Shown here in pieces: positions 10,048 through 21,047 of a DNA stretch of 64,000 nucleotides; within the stretch, counting starts at the first letter, position 1, and every line of letters begins with the position of its first letter. Source of the stretch: Chalara sp. BL73 (Eukaryota > Ascomycota > Leotiomycetes > Helotiales); the NCBI GenBank assembly GCA_918026815.1, contig CAKJVC010000021.1, positions 434,001 to 498,000 of the forward strand. The letters are read 5' to 3'. Under the pieces are notes generated by a model. That model worked only from the letters and a program-made list of their open reading frames with translations, did no database searches and was not told the DNA's origin. The translations under genes and the position numbers were made by a program.

Positions 10048-11510
10048 TGGATCAAGTTACCCCAGACCCGAAGCAAATTCATCTGGAGCTGACCCATTAT
10101 GTTATTCGAACTCTGTCTCTAATTGAAAAGTCTGCCGGCGCGAATGGGGAATTTCTGAAGTCATATGTTTCCATATATCAAGCATAGCTTGCTCAGTTTA
10201 ATAGAAATTATCTGACTTTTGGAGTTTATGGTGTCCCTTGAAGAAAAAATATCTCAGGTCTCTTGTGGGATGTTCAGCAAATGAAACAGCCAGGAGCCTG
10301 AATTCAGCTCTCCAATATTCCGGATTTGCTTGGGATGTTACCCCTACCAGACTTATTTAATGTGAGAGCGATTGTAGGAAGTTGGCCTTCTGCGTAGTTC
10401 CAGGATGAAAACGATCAAAAACCACCCCGTAGCGGTTGATGAACCTGGATCGACTTTGATATTCTGTTCATGCAGATCCAGGCTTATCGGTAGAAAGGAT
10501 GAGCAGGATCGTAATACCGGTGAATGTGCGAAATACAATGGTGTCTGGAGTCTAAAGGCCGCAAACACAGGGAGTATCGGATATATGGGAAGTCTACCGG
10601 TGGACGCCTCGCACCTCGTCGGAGATTTATGTAGAGCCTTGTGAATTACAGGGGTTTCCGTGAGGAAAGAGCCCTTACATAGGTAGGTGCAGCTTAGAGT
10701 GTGGATGATAGGCAGACTCGTTGAAGCTTCAAAGATTATCTTTCTAAGTGGCAAAGCGATAAACTACTGGTATGTTGAAGTATAGTGCACTATACTTTCC
10801 GCGAGCCAAAATGGTTTGCATTGCTAGTTCTTTATTCACGCACTTATAATGCACATTTCAGGAACGAGTTGTGCAGGCGAGGTACCGTGAATGATGGAAA
10901 GTGAGATCTTGCAAAATTTGAAGAAGCATCGCTATCCTTCGAGTTGAACTCTTGCTATCACCCAAAGGCCGCGCCTTTCTGGAATGATTCCATGATCTGA
11001 TCTTCACACCTCAGGTAGTCGTTGCGCCTCAGGCGTTACGATATTTGCTAGTCATCGCATGAACTTCCAAGAGCGCGTTTAGCAAGCAGCATTGGATCCT
11101 CAGCTGAGAGGTTATTCCCAATCGCCGTGCCCTGTTTATCAGGGTAAACCTTACAGCGATATCCCTAAATTGAATGTTCGCGAGCTTCGTTTCCCCTAAC
11201 TGCCGCTGTCCATGCTGCTAAGCGATCAGATGCGCTTGGAAATTAATTGCCCTGGTTCTTGTAGCAGAGCCTTCTGTCTGACTATATTTCTTCGATTACA
11301 ACACGCAATTTCCCTTGAATCTTTGCATTCCGTCGAACTTCTTGATCTATCGTTGCTAGTTCTCACGTGTACTCAGGGTCTAGGAATAACAAAGAGAAAG
11401 CAGACGTGACAACGGCAAGCATTGCGCCTTACAGCTATACGACAAATACTTGAAACAATCTTATAGAGTGAGATATTCTTATTAAGTGGAATTTGCTTAC
11501 AGATGCTTGA
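10048..11510. other. Intergenic, no gene seen
   Basis: Separates the carbohydrate cluster from the next genes. Short open frames on both strands (for example 10353-10754 minus) lack any recognisable domain or signal, and their composition looks non-coding. No clear repeat was seen. Confidence 0.5.
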
Positions 11511-12233
11511 TCAATATCTAAATCTCATCTGCACCTCTCCTTTTCTCGGATTCAGCCCGAAGTTCTCTACCAGCTGGGTGTGGTCCTTATAGCAGAGCAC
11601 TCCGTCGACCCACATCTCCCCACCCACTTTATTATGCATATCCTGCAGTATATCGTCGACTCTGCCAGCATCCAGCAGCATCACTTGTAGCCAGTTGTGC
11701 TTTCCCCAATGACAAAAGCGCGGCCAGCCAGTCATAATCCGCAGGGTATCACTCGGGCGCATATCTGGATTGTACAATCGCCCATCGTAGATACGCCCAC
11801 GCCGCAGGTCAAGTTCCTGGTGAAACTCTGCGACATTGCGAGGCCTTTCCCAGTTAGCTGTGAATGTGATAGTCCGTAAGTCTGGCCAGCTCGCGAACGC
11901 TTTCACGCCGCCATCTGCCCACTCCAACTCATCCCGGTCTAATAGCTCTAATGACATCCTGATATGCTCGATTCCTTGAAGTCTTGGAGCAGATATGCTT
12001 TGGAGAGCCTGGAATAGTTGTGTTACTGGCCGGACTGTGAGCCTGTTATGCTGCCATATAATCGCTTTGCACTCCTTCTGCATCTGCCTGCAAACCCGAA
12101 GCACCGACAATGAGCGGGCTACATCGACCGTCCATGGCGAGAGAGATACCTTGCCTGAAGACCCTGCCAATACGAATGTGTATATCTGGTCTCGGATCTC
12201 TCGTGGGAAAACTTCTAAGAATGAGAGGGCCAT
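11511..12233 (-). CDS. 2EXR/F-box-like protein
   Basis: A single-exon gene of 240 aa. It opens with FLEVFPREIRDQIYTFVL, the short helical motif shared by fungal 2EXR and F-box-type proteins, followed by SLSVLRVCRQMQKECKAIIW, the usual second helix pair. The rest (IEHIRMSLELLD, WPDLRTITFTANW) is typical of the variable body of these large ascomycete families. The exact function is unknown; F-box relatives recruit substrates to SCF ubiquitin ligases, but 2EXR proteins are uncharacterised. The start at 12233 places the motif at residue 4. It is head-to-head with the Cdt1 gene, 374 bases apart. Confidence 0.65.
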   Translation of the reverse strand: MALSFLEVFPREIRDQIYTFVLAGSSGKVSLSPWTVDVARSLSVLRVCRQMQKECKAIIWQHNRLTVRPVTQLFQALQSISAPRLQGIEHIRMSLELLDRDELEWADGGVKAFASWPDLRTITFTANWERPRNVAEFHQELDLRRGRIYDGRLYNPDMRPSDTLRIMTGWPRFCHWGKHNWLQVMLLDAGRVDDILQDMHNKVGGEMWVDGVLCYKDHTQLVENFGLNPRKGEVQMRFRY

Positions 12234-12464
12234 GGATATTCTTAGGTGAGGAATGTGGTGCGATATGTGGGCGGCATTCGACGAGTTGCCGGGACAGTTC
12301 CCCAGAGGACACCCTCCCCTCCGTATTCCTGAGCTGCTTCAAAACCTGCGGCAATATTGTTCAGTGAAAGAGAGGTGACTTTTGAAGGCAGCATGCATTG
12401 ATGAAATGTGGTTGAGAATAATTACATAATCAAGAAATTGGTGGGGCAGTCCGACATTCACTTT

Positions 12465-12480
12465 ACGCGAAAAATCGCGT
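12465..12480. promoter_or_regulatory. Perfect palindrome with G1/S (SBF/MBF/E2F-like) cores
   Basis: ACGCGA-AAAA-TCGCGT, a perfect 6-bp inverted repeat with a 4-base spacer, 128 bases before the Cdt1 ATG. It contains CGCGAAAA and, on the other strand, CGCGATTT, resembling the SBF site CRCGAAA and the MBF core ACGCG. Cell-cycle control of the adjacent replication-licensing gene is the likely role; the 2EXR-like gene on the other side could share it. Confidence 0.6.
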
Positions 12481-12607
12481 CTCGAAACCAATTTCCCAGC
12501 CTCGCGGGTTTGAGGTCAAAGCTATATTGTCGAGAATTGCCCTCCCACTTCCATCATCCAAATATCAAATTTCGACACTGGCTCCTACCCTAACAAATAT
12601 TTCAACC

Positions 12608-14011
12608 ATGCCAGGAGCGATTAAGAAACGAAAAGTGTCAGCCACGATCGCAAGGAACGCAACTACGGCAGGCACCAGAAACCTCGATGCATACACTCGT
12701 GTTTCCAAGGCAAGCGCATACGACAAGGCCGTGATTGAGAAGAACAATTATGTGGATACGGTAGCAATTGCCTCAAATATTACAACAGGAGGCAAGAGAA
12801 AGCTAGTTGAGGTTAAGGAGGAAGCTGCGCAGGCTGTGTCAACAATCACTACTGTCGCCAGAGATATCAAGCCGCTGCCCCGGCGACACACTGGTCTCAG
12901 TCCGCAGACCCCAGAAAAGCAAACAAACGCATCACCAGTACTTGAGACATCCACCAAAGGAGCTCGATCACTCCTCGATCGTCTATTCGTCTCAACAAAA
13001 GAGACAGACAAACCAACAAGGGAAGCAAGCCCTCTGCCCGCCCAACTCCCCACCGAACTACTAGATCTCATAAACCTGCACGCGTCATTTCTTACCGCAT
13101 TATCACTGCATTATGCACACAATGGCACGCACTCTCCTGCCGATTTACGAATGCTTTGCCCAGACGTGGCGCGAGCATGGGGAAAGAGACGGGTAGTGCT
13201 TGATGATATCCGCAGAACGATCGGTATCATGAACAAAGGCTTTTCAGAAGAGATCCACAACCAGAAACTCTCGAACCTAAGTCTCTCCGATTATGGGCAT
13301 GGGAAGATATGCATTGAGATTACAACAGGAGGCGGAAAGAAGGGAAGGGTGGCTAGACCTGTGGATGAGAATTCGCTGAACGATATGTTTGTGCTGGAGC
13401 TGTGGAAGATGTGGGAAGGAAACGATAGTGACGTGACGATAAATGAGTTTATCAACGGATTACCTTTGGAACCTATAACCACATGTGCGTCACTTTCGAA
13501 AATGTCGCCACTCCTTGCTAAGGGACAGCGGAGGCTGGAAGATCTGAAGGCTGGAATTGTCATCAAGAAAGACATTGCGAATGGAAAGAATGTTCTTGCT
13601 GCTGAAATCGTCACCGGAACAAAACCTACACTGCTCGAGCGATTACGAGCGAAGCAACTTCACCAATCGATATTACCAGCACCACCTTCAAAAGAGCAGC
13701 TGAGCCGCAAAGCTGCATTGCAGAGGATTGGTGAGGTGGCAGGAGTCTTGACGATGCTGAGTACTTCAGGCTCTGTTGGGCAGCAGAGGGTATCCTTCAC
13801 GATGCCTACTGTCCTGGCAAAATTACGAGACTCGCTCAAAACTCCTATGTCCAAGGAAGAGGGAGATGTATGTCTACGGCTTCTGGTTACCGAGATAGCT
13901 CCATACTGGGTGAAGCTGGTGAAGATGGGAAAGATGGAAGCTTTGGTGGTAGATAGAGATCACAGACCTTCGGAGTCTGATATCAAGGATCGAATTAAAC
14001 ATGCCGTTTAA
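12608..14011 (+). CDS. cdt1: DNA replication licensing factor Cdt1
   Basis: A single exon of 467 aa. The basic N-terminus (MPGAIKKRKVS) is followed by RNLDAYTRVSKAS, which resembles the degenerate PIP-box-like start of fungal Cdt1. The central winged-helix region covers about residues 130-260 (LPTELLDLINLHASFLTALS, CPDVARAWGKRRVVLDDIRR, YGHGKICIEI). The C-terminal winged helix covers about 335-450 (LLERLRAKQLHQSILPAPPS, RKAALQRIGEVAGVL, LRLLVTEIAPYWV), the part of Cdt1 that contacts Mcm2-7. Cdt1 loads the MCM helicase on origins with ORC and Cdc6 in G1. I chose the ATG at 12608 over in-frame sequence further upstream because the family's basic N-terminus starts there. A palindromic G1/S-type site lies in its promoter. 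Confidence 0.8.
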   Translation: MPGAIKKRKVSATIARNATTAGTRNLDAYTRVSKASAYDKAVIEKNNYVDTVAIASNITTGGKRKLVEVKEEAAQAVSTITTVARDIKPLPRRHTGLSPQTPEKQTNASPVLETSTKGARSLLDRLFVSTKETDKPTREASPLPAQLPTELLDLINLHASFLTALSLHYAHNGTHSPADLRMLCPDVARAWGKRRVVLDDIRRTIGIMNKGFSEEIHNQKLSNLSLSDYGHGKICIEITTGGGKKGRVARPVDENSLNDMFVLELWKMWEGNDSDVTINEFINGLPLEPITTCASLSKMSPLLAKGQRRLEDLKAGIVIKKDIANGKNVLAAEIVTGTKPTLLERLRAKQLHQSILPAPPSKEQLSRKAALQRIGEVAGVLTMLSTSGSVGQQRVSFTMPTVLAKLRDSLKTPMSKEEGDVCLRLLVTEIAPYWVKLVKMGKMEALVVDRDHRPSESDIKDRIKHAV

Positions 14012-14279
14012 GCATTGTTGGTTAGTCATCTGGCTAGAGTATAATTGTTGAGAAGATACCCCTAGGAATAAGAACATGCATAGAATCAAATGAAGTGTAC
14101 ACACAACTAATTTTGTCTAATCTCGATTCAGTGAACTCTATGATCGTAATACATTTTGTGACCGCTAGTCCAAACCATAACTTTCATAAGAATGCGCAAA
14201 AGTATCGATGCTCTCCAGAGGCGCCATTCGTAACTCAAAGCATCCCCAGAACTCCTTCCTAAACCTGCCTAACAATCCA

Positions 14280-14851
14280 CTACTTCTTTTTTGGTCCTCC
14301 GAGCGGCGTTCCAATATCATCCAGCGCACCACGCAGCTTGACGCCTAGAGCACGCTCAATCTTGCCTAGCAGAGCGTTATCCGGAGTTGACGCACTACCG
14401 TTCTCGTACTCGGCGATGATCTTAGGAGTGCTGTTGCACTTAGTCGCCAGATCCTTCTGCGTCATCTTTGGCTCCTTCTTGTTGCGTGCGGCAGCGATGG
14501 CATTTGCGACCTCCTTGCGGATCTTGGTTGGCTTGACGATGTCATCGCTGCGGTCGACCTTGGTGAGGCGTTGGCCTTCAACGCCGGGTTTGCTAGTCTG
14601 GAAGATGTTAGAAGGCTGTGGAATAGGGCGGGAAAGAAGGGCCAAAAAATATGTTGCAGAGGAGGATTGGTAGGAGGGAGTGGGCTTACAGCATTGCCAG
14701 CAGCAAACTTCTTCTCTGTGCCGATGACTGCTCCGGAGCGTTGAGCTGCGTTTAGTGCGCTCTTGCCTCGAACAACGGTTTCCCGATTTCCACCGCCTGC
14801 GCCTCCACGAGTCTTGCTTCCAATTTTGGTAACGCTGTCCCAGTCATCCAT
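14280..14851 (-). CDS. mbf1: Multiprotein bridging factor 1 (MBF1)
   Basis: Exons 14690-14851 and 14280-14597 (minus) give 159 aa, the usual MBF1 size. The N-terminal MBF1 domain reads [31 protein letters not shown] and [12 protein letters not shown]. The C-terminal Cro/C1-type helix-turn-helix reads [20 protein letters not shown] followed by [20 protein letters not shown], and the tail is LGGPKKK. MBF1 is a transcriptional coactivator bridging TBP and bZIP factors and also acts on ribosomes in frame maintenance. The 92-nt intron (14598-14689) is supported by continuity from AGNA to TSKPGVEG. It is divergent from the DUF1365 gene. Confidence 0.95.
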
Positions 14852-15282
14852 GATTGCGGTAATGAAGAGTAAGAACTTGAGGTTATGTAGTTTTTATTGA
14901 GTAGCTAGGGGTTTCTTGATTGAAGAGGTGTTTGCGTGGTCGTGTGCTTGTGGTGGTGGTTTGTAGATAGTGTTGATGTGCTGGAGGGGTGAAGATAAAT
15001 AGTCCCTTGGTTGGTAAGGGTGTGGCGCAGGGTCAGCCACAAATGAATCATACCAGAGACGCTAGTCAGTAACCGAAAGCATCCCTGTACATATTCTAGA
15101 CTTCACAGCGTGTTGAAGAATGTCACTTATGAAACACTTCTGTCACTTGGATTTTGAGTGCGAAGGATATATAATAAAGTTCCCAAGTCTTGTCCTAAGT
15201 ATAATCCTTTAGGACCTTATATCATTTTTAAATCATGCAGTCACAGAGTAGAAAATCACTTCCTTAGTTTGGCCCTCTCAAT
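14852..15282. promoter_or_regulatory. Divergent promoter region, MBF1 and DUF1365 gene
   Basis: About 430 bases between two opposing starts. The MBF1 side carries a GT-rich stretch near 14935-14965. I could not assign any specific binding site. Confidence 0.4.
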
Positions 15283-17431
15283 ATGTCAACTCAGAGTTCT
15301 CAACATGGAGGTATTTTGAGTCCTGTACTTCTTATAGAACTGATGTCATGGCTGGTAATAGACCAGACTAATCTTCTACTATTATTCTTAATTTCCTTCA
15401 CAAGAAATAAGGAAAGTCTTCAGGAAGTTGCTGCTACAAATGTTAACAAGGAACTTTTATCAGCACTTCTCACAACAGGGGCTGTGGTGTTTACAGTTTT
15501 CCAAATCCTGAGATACGTTAAGGCTCTAAAAGAGCCAACCGCGAGTCTGGACGGTATCTCAACTGAGCCCATGCTGTTCCCATGCCGGACAAGTCACAGG
15601 AGATTTTTTCCAACCAAGCACAGTTTCGAATACTCGTACCTCCTGGCTGGGGTTCCGGTAGGATGGAAAGGTTCGGTGGGTGGAATGCTTTCCGCTGATG
15701 ACCCAGCCATGGTATTGCCATGGTATAGGAGGATATTCTCTTTGAAACATGGCGCGGCATGGCATGTTGTGAGTGGTGATGATTACTTAGCCCGAGGTCA
15801 TCATGCAAACGGTTTGAAGGGGAAGCTTCGAGATTTCCTGCAAACTCAGGTATGTCTTCCCTAGAGTTGGCAATGCCCCTTCTAAATAATGTATTAGGGA
15901 GTTGACCATAAAGAGTATCCGTATGCGTTCTTGGTCACAGCTCCGAGATTTCTGGGTAGGTAGTCATCAAGCCCTATGTCCCGACTGTGATACCTCATAT
16001 ATTGTATCATATAGCTTTGCAATACGCTTTTACTGATATACGATTCTCAGGCTACTACTCCAACCCTGTATCACTATGGTATCTCTACTCAGCCACCAAA
16101 GAGCTTTCCGCACTGATCTTGGAAGTCAATAACACGTTCGGCGAACGCCACAGCTACTTTTTAAAGCCATCTCGCTCTTCATCAAATTCCACAGGTAGAC
16201 AACCTTTATACAACCTACATAGCCTTTGTATCGCTGACACCAAACTCTCTTAGATGAACCAAAGAGCCCACGCTTCACCGGCCAGTGGCCGAAAGACTTC
16301 TACGTCTCGGTCTTTAACTCCCGAGCAGGTTCCTATTCCCTATCCGCAAACGATCCTTTCTATCCCTCCAGTAAGCTCCCGCCTATTCCCTCTTTCAGTG
16401 CTTGCTTCCCTTTGCCTTCCAGTGCGCCAGCCTCCCTCCTCACTCATAACTGACATACCTCAGTGACGGGACCAGGCCTGATAGACGCAACGATAACCCT
16501 CTCCTCCTCCACCGGCTCCCCAAAACTAATAGCCCGCCTCTTCTCCACCTCCCCGGGCATCCCCCCCTCCACCATGACCCTCCTCCAAAAGACCCATTTC
16601 CTAGCAGCAAACTGGTGGATCGGCCTGGCGACCTTCCCACGAACCGTCGCGCAGGCCCTCACGATCCTCACGACCAAAAAGCTGCCCTGGGTCTTCCGGC
16701 CCGAACCGCGGAAAGACACCATCGCGCGGGACGGCATCGCCTCAGAGCTCCTCATCGAGCGTTTATTCCGGAGGTACCTCCGCCACGTGGTCGAGAACGC
16801 AGAGGAGAGCACGAGGGTGACGTACACGCCGGCAGGGCTCGTCGATCTACGAAGCGAAACGATGCGCTCGCCCTCCCCGCAGCTATCGGCGCCAGCGGCG
16901 CCGCAAGCCCTCGATATCCGGGTGCTGACGCCGCTATTCTATTCGAGATTCGCGCGTTACGCATCCGTCGCCGAGGCGCTGAGGTCTGAAAGCGGCAGCG
17001 CAACGGTTGCGCTCTCTGGCTCCGCACCGCTGGATCTGCTCGTCGCCACCGCCGCCGCCTCTCCTGTCCCAACCGCAACGGCGGCCCGGCGGCCCCCGTG
17101 GAAGTACGCGCTTATTTCGTATCTCCGCAGGCGTCCCGAGCCGATAACGTGCGCTTATGAGAAACCTCCCGATCCCGCTCCTATACTTTCTCCGCCCGCT
17201 GCAACAGACGCGGGAACGTGTAGCGGCTTGACGGGCTTTGAGAACTTCATCCTCAGCCACGCGACGGCAGCAGAGGAAGCAGAATATGCAAATCACGTTC
17301 TCAAAATATTGGGCAGCGAATATGTCGCCTTCGGATGGCTTGAAATCCTGGGATTGGAAATTTTTCTTTTGAGGGCCGCCGTGCTTTGGTGGCTTGTTGG
17401 GCGGTTTCTGATTTGGGGTAGACGGGGATAG
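15283..17431 (+). CDS. DUF1365 family protein
   Basis: Exons 15283-15849, 15898-15955, 16051-16194, 16254-16370 and 16464-17431 give 617 aa. The N-terminus has two hydrophobic stretches (about residues 20-40 and 58-75). The DUF1365 domain begins with LFPCRTSHRRFFPTKHSF and continues through FLVTAPRFLGYYSNPVSLWY, LSALILEVNNTFGERHSYFL, WPKDFYVSVFNSRAGSYSL and TGPGLIDATITLSSS. The biochemical role is unknown; bacterial members lie beside cyclopropane-fatty-acid synthase-like genes, so a lipid role is plausible. A hydrophobic segment near the C-terminus could be membrane-associated. The last exon between about 16480 and 17250 is clearly more GC-rich than the rest of the window, with many C/G-ending codons. 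Confidence 0.8.
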
Positions 17432-17976
17432 CAGGGGAGGTAAGGAAGAGGAGAAGTAGAAGTAACGAAGAGATGGAAGCGTCGGGCAACATAGAAGGAT
17501 AGAAAGGGGTACTACATTAAGAGCAAGGGAAATGAGCACGTACCGAGATCGAGCAGCGATGAAAGCGAAGCCATACGTTGTTATAATCACACGTTCAGAA
17601 AAACGAATAGACGGAACCTGATTAGAAACATATTTTCCCTATTCCTATAAACAAGAACATTAAAAAACCACACAAAAAAGACACAAAAAACTCCCCGTGG
17701 CTCTTGTTAGCTGGAGGGTATCGCAAATATGAATGTATAAAATAAATGAAAGACCCGCAGAATGCATCATTACACTAGCCATATCTAATACAACCCCTTC
17801 CCAGCCCCCATATCCCCTTAACTCCCCCAAGCTCTTCAAATAAAGAGGGAAATTCCGGTAAATGCATGCATGTTGTAGTTTTTGGTGGCGGTTGAAAAAG
17901 GTGCTTTGTACACACTAATACTCCTCAGTGCTGACTGATGAATGAGATACAATATTCGTGATGCAGAGGTGATGGT
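17432..17976. other. Convergent 3' intergenic region
   Basis: Shared 3' flank of the DUF1365 gene and the GH76 gene. It is A-rich near 17650-17690 and holds no open frame I can support. Confidence 0.5.
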
Positions 17977-19618
17977 TTATATGCTCATCCAGCCAAACAT
18001 GCCTGTGACACCAACCAAAACAACTGTTGTCACTATTCCAGCACCAGCTCTATCTGCTGTCGTTGCTGGTCTGTATCGTGTCAGCATATCTGGAAAACTC
18101 GTCAAGATTGCAGGAAATACGTACGTGATCGCTGTGGGATTCGTATTTGTATGTGATCCAGCATTAGGATTACCAGCACTCGTTCCACCGGTAGCATTCG
18201 TGACTGGCGGTGCTATATACTCCAATGGCTGCAAGTTGACGAACATTGCTGACATGGCAGCCATCTCCTGTCCAACACCTGTACGTCCGTCATAAGCAGT
18301 TCCCAACGACCAACTTAATCCGCAAGCCCGCTGATTAGCACCTCCGTTGCACTGTTTTGCGGCAGCAGCAGCTGAAGTCTTAAAAACTGGGTAGATACGG
18401 CTTGCAGTGTATGGTGCTATGAGAGCAGTTGCTGCCATCCATCTCAGCAGATAGGTCTTGAAACTGAACATATCGGTTGTGCAGGTGAGCTTGGGCTCGC
18501 ATGCCACTTCGTAGGCGATTCCATCCGGGAAGAATACAGTAAGGATCGAGGTGAGAAGACCGTCGACATGGGTCTTCCATTCTTCGGAGCCGTTCGTCTG
18601 ATTACATTAGCCTAGGCCAGATACTTGAGGTGCAACGACTTACGTAATTGTACATATTTGCGGCTCCAAGCAGGAAGACAGCAGCATTGTATGAGAATTG
18701 TACCTTGTTGATATCGGTACAGTTTGTCCCAATATGAGCCCCATCGTAAACCCTGTAATCTGAGTCCATTAAGCCAATAGCGCGAACCCAGTTGAAAGAT
18801 CTCACGGCAAGCTGGGCATATGTATCGTTGTTAGTGTATCGAGCAAGGCGAGCACCAATGTTGAAGTAGCATCCGTTAGCAATAGAGTTCTTATAGTCAT
18901 AGCCCGTAAGGTATGGATAAACCTGCCATCGAAGTCTTGGAAAAATTAGTAGACGGTTCTAGCTGTCCCGAGAGTAGAGGAAACTCACCCTCCTCCGCAT
19001 TCATTATCGTGACCTTTGTTGTCGGTTTGTGTGACAAATACGGCTTGAGCCAGCGCCAACCATCCCGGCTGGTCTGCCGGCGGATCTGGAAACTTATGCT
19101 CTGCCATCAACATTGCCGTCATACCCCAAAATCCTTGATCATCATTACCCATGGACGATGACCAATTTGAAGGCATCATGTCTTGCTCCTCGCCCTGTTG
19201 ATGCAGGACGCCTGCCTGCAGCACATCGTTATACGTAGAATCTCCCGTATAATGCCAATAATCAACCAAAGCTCCCCACATCGCACCAGACTCCCACCAG
19301 TAGTCTACAGAATATCAGTATATCGTCCTACGAGGAAGATATCCACAAAACTTACATCCCTCTGGAGGATCAGGTGGAGGGCCAGGCAGAACGCCGACAA
19401 TGCCTCCAGATTGATTGCCTTTGTAGTATGTCATCAGATCGTATGCTAATGTCGAGGCGGCACTCCGTATCGATGCTTGACAGCGGTCAGTCACAAGGGA
19501 ATCGCACAGTCTGGAAGCGCCGCCTACCTGGATCATCTAGATCTACATCAATCACAGCAGCCACAAGCGTACTCGTAGCCAACAGCGCTGTCGCGCAAGA
19601 AATGAAGGGATATCTCAT
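17977..19618 (-). CDS. GH76 cell-wall mannosidase-like protein (Dfg5/Dcw1 type), GPI-anchored
   Basis: Exons (minus) 19528-19618, 19356-19475, 18989-19304, 18644-18935 and 17977-18597; 479 aa. A signal peptide covers about residues 1-20 ([20 protein letters not shown]). GH76 motifs are [37 protein letters not shown] with the paired catalytic Asp (NDDQ), [38 protein letters not shown] and [11 protein letters not shown]. The C-terminus has a small-residue region then a hydrophobic tail ([18 protein letters not shown]) typical of GPI-anchor signals. Dfg5/Dcw1 enzymes act at the plasma membrane and are thought to transfer GPI-anchored mannoproteins onto wall glucan. All four introns are GT-AG; the one at 18936-18988 carries a perfect TACTAAT branch point. 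Confidence 0.92.
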
Positions 19619-21047
19619 CTTTCCACCCCGCGTAAGCGGTCTCAATTGAATGTGATTCTGTATTCGTTCGAATAGGGGATGTGTTGTACAGGAACGACCG
19701 GACGCCAATACCTCGCGATGCTCAAGACATGCGAGAGGTAAAAGCCAGGATGCGACGTCAGAGCTTAGCAGTGGGATGCAAAACGGGGATCCGGTATCGT
19801 GGGTGATGCTATCTGTCTGATGTCTTGTCGTGATGCTTGTTTCTGCTTGGTATGATGGTTGATGGATGATCAAATTTCCTGGGCGGCGCGGCTACGGTGA
19901 AAGGAAAGCCTTGGCTAGTCCCCTGGGGTAACGTTTATGGAGTAGTGCGCAGTGGAAGGCAGTGCCAGGGTGTTTGATTGTCGCTAATTTCAGATACGAG
20001 CGGACGAACGACGAAAGTGATCAAGAGTGGCAAAGGATAAATCGCCCTAGGTCCACTTTCTGATTTTGTTCCTTATATTTTTTATATATATTTATTTATT
20101 TTTCCAATGTGCGTTTTCGTGGGTTGATGAATCACTGGGTTGATTTGAAGTGCTTGATGACTGTACAGTAGTGTTAGTCTGTTCATCCACCAACCCCCTC
20201 CTCACCAAAGCCTACGGTAGATTGCCCAGGTGACTCCCTGTTTGGCTCATTTCCCCTACCGACCTGAAAACCTGGGGCAGCAGCAACCAGTTTTGGTGAA
20301 CAGATTTACTCCTACTGTAATTATGCATTCACCAGCCACTATTCCCTTATTCCATAAATCTTGTCACAAAGTCCTTCCAATCCAACCAGTCACTTCATTC
20401 AAACCACCTGATCCAAAACAGTCAAGGAGAGTTCGTCTACGTCATAGACATAGTACCAGTATTGTCCAACATTTTGCATGAAAAAAGATGCTCAGAACGA
20501 ACAGGATGTAATATCAGTCCGTAGTAGCATATTAATAGGGAATTTTCCGTACCTCTGTGGTCGTGATATTAAGATATGAGGTTTTCAGACTCATGGAATG
20601 GTAAATACCGATTTTTTCTTCACGTCCAGCACTACATCGATTGAAGTGGCAAACTTATTCATGTCAACTCATGTGGTTAGGCAGTGTTTCATCGCTAACT
20701 ACAATCAACCTCGCTCGCTTTCACCTCAGCGGCGATATCGTAAGGAAAAAGCTGAAGTGAAGACAGCAAAATTTTCTGATTATACTTATAAGTCACATAA
20801 GTTCAATAAACCAGTTCTAATGCTGTAGTTATGTCGTTCTGCTAACCAGAGGAATTAACCTCAAGCAATCCTGCAGGATCACATTGTGAAAAACATTCAT
20901 CAAAATCAAATTTACAAAAGACCGTGATTAATTGGCAGCTACTCCCGAGATGCCCATTCATTATTATTACATTAACCTGTTGGCCCAAAATTCCATGCGA
21001 TAATTTTTCCCATCCTATGCATATCCACTCCCATATCGTTATATCAA
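19619..21047. other. Intergenic, no gene seen
   Basis: The promoter of the GH76 gene plus the 3' flank of the GH17 gene. An AT tract at about 20075-20105 (TATATATTTATTTATT) is the only marked feature. Short frames at 20230-20481 and 20598-20828 show no domains. Confidence 0.5.

Noticed and set aside
16934..17590. Minus-strand 218-codon frame
   Set aside because: Antisense shadow of the GC-rich last exon of the DUF1365 gene; no domain and no promoter context.
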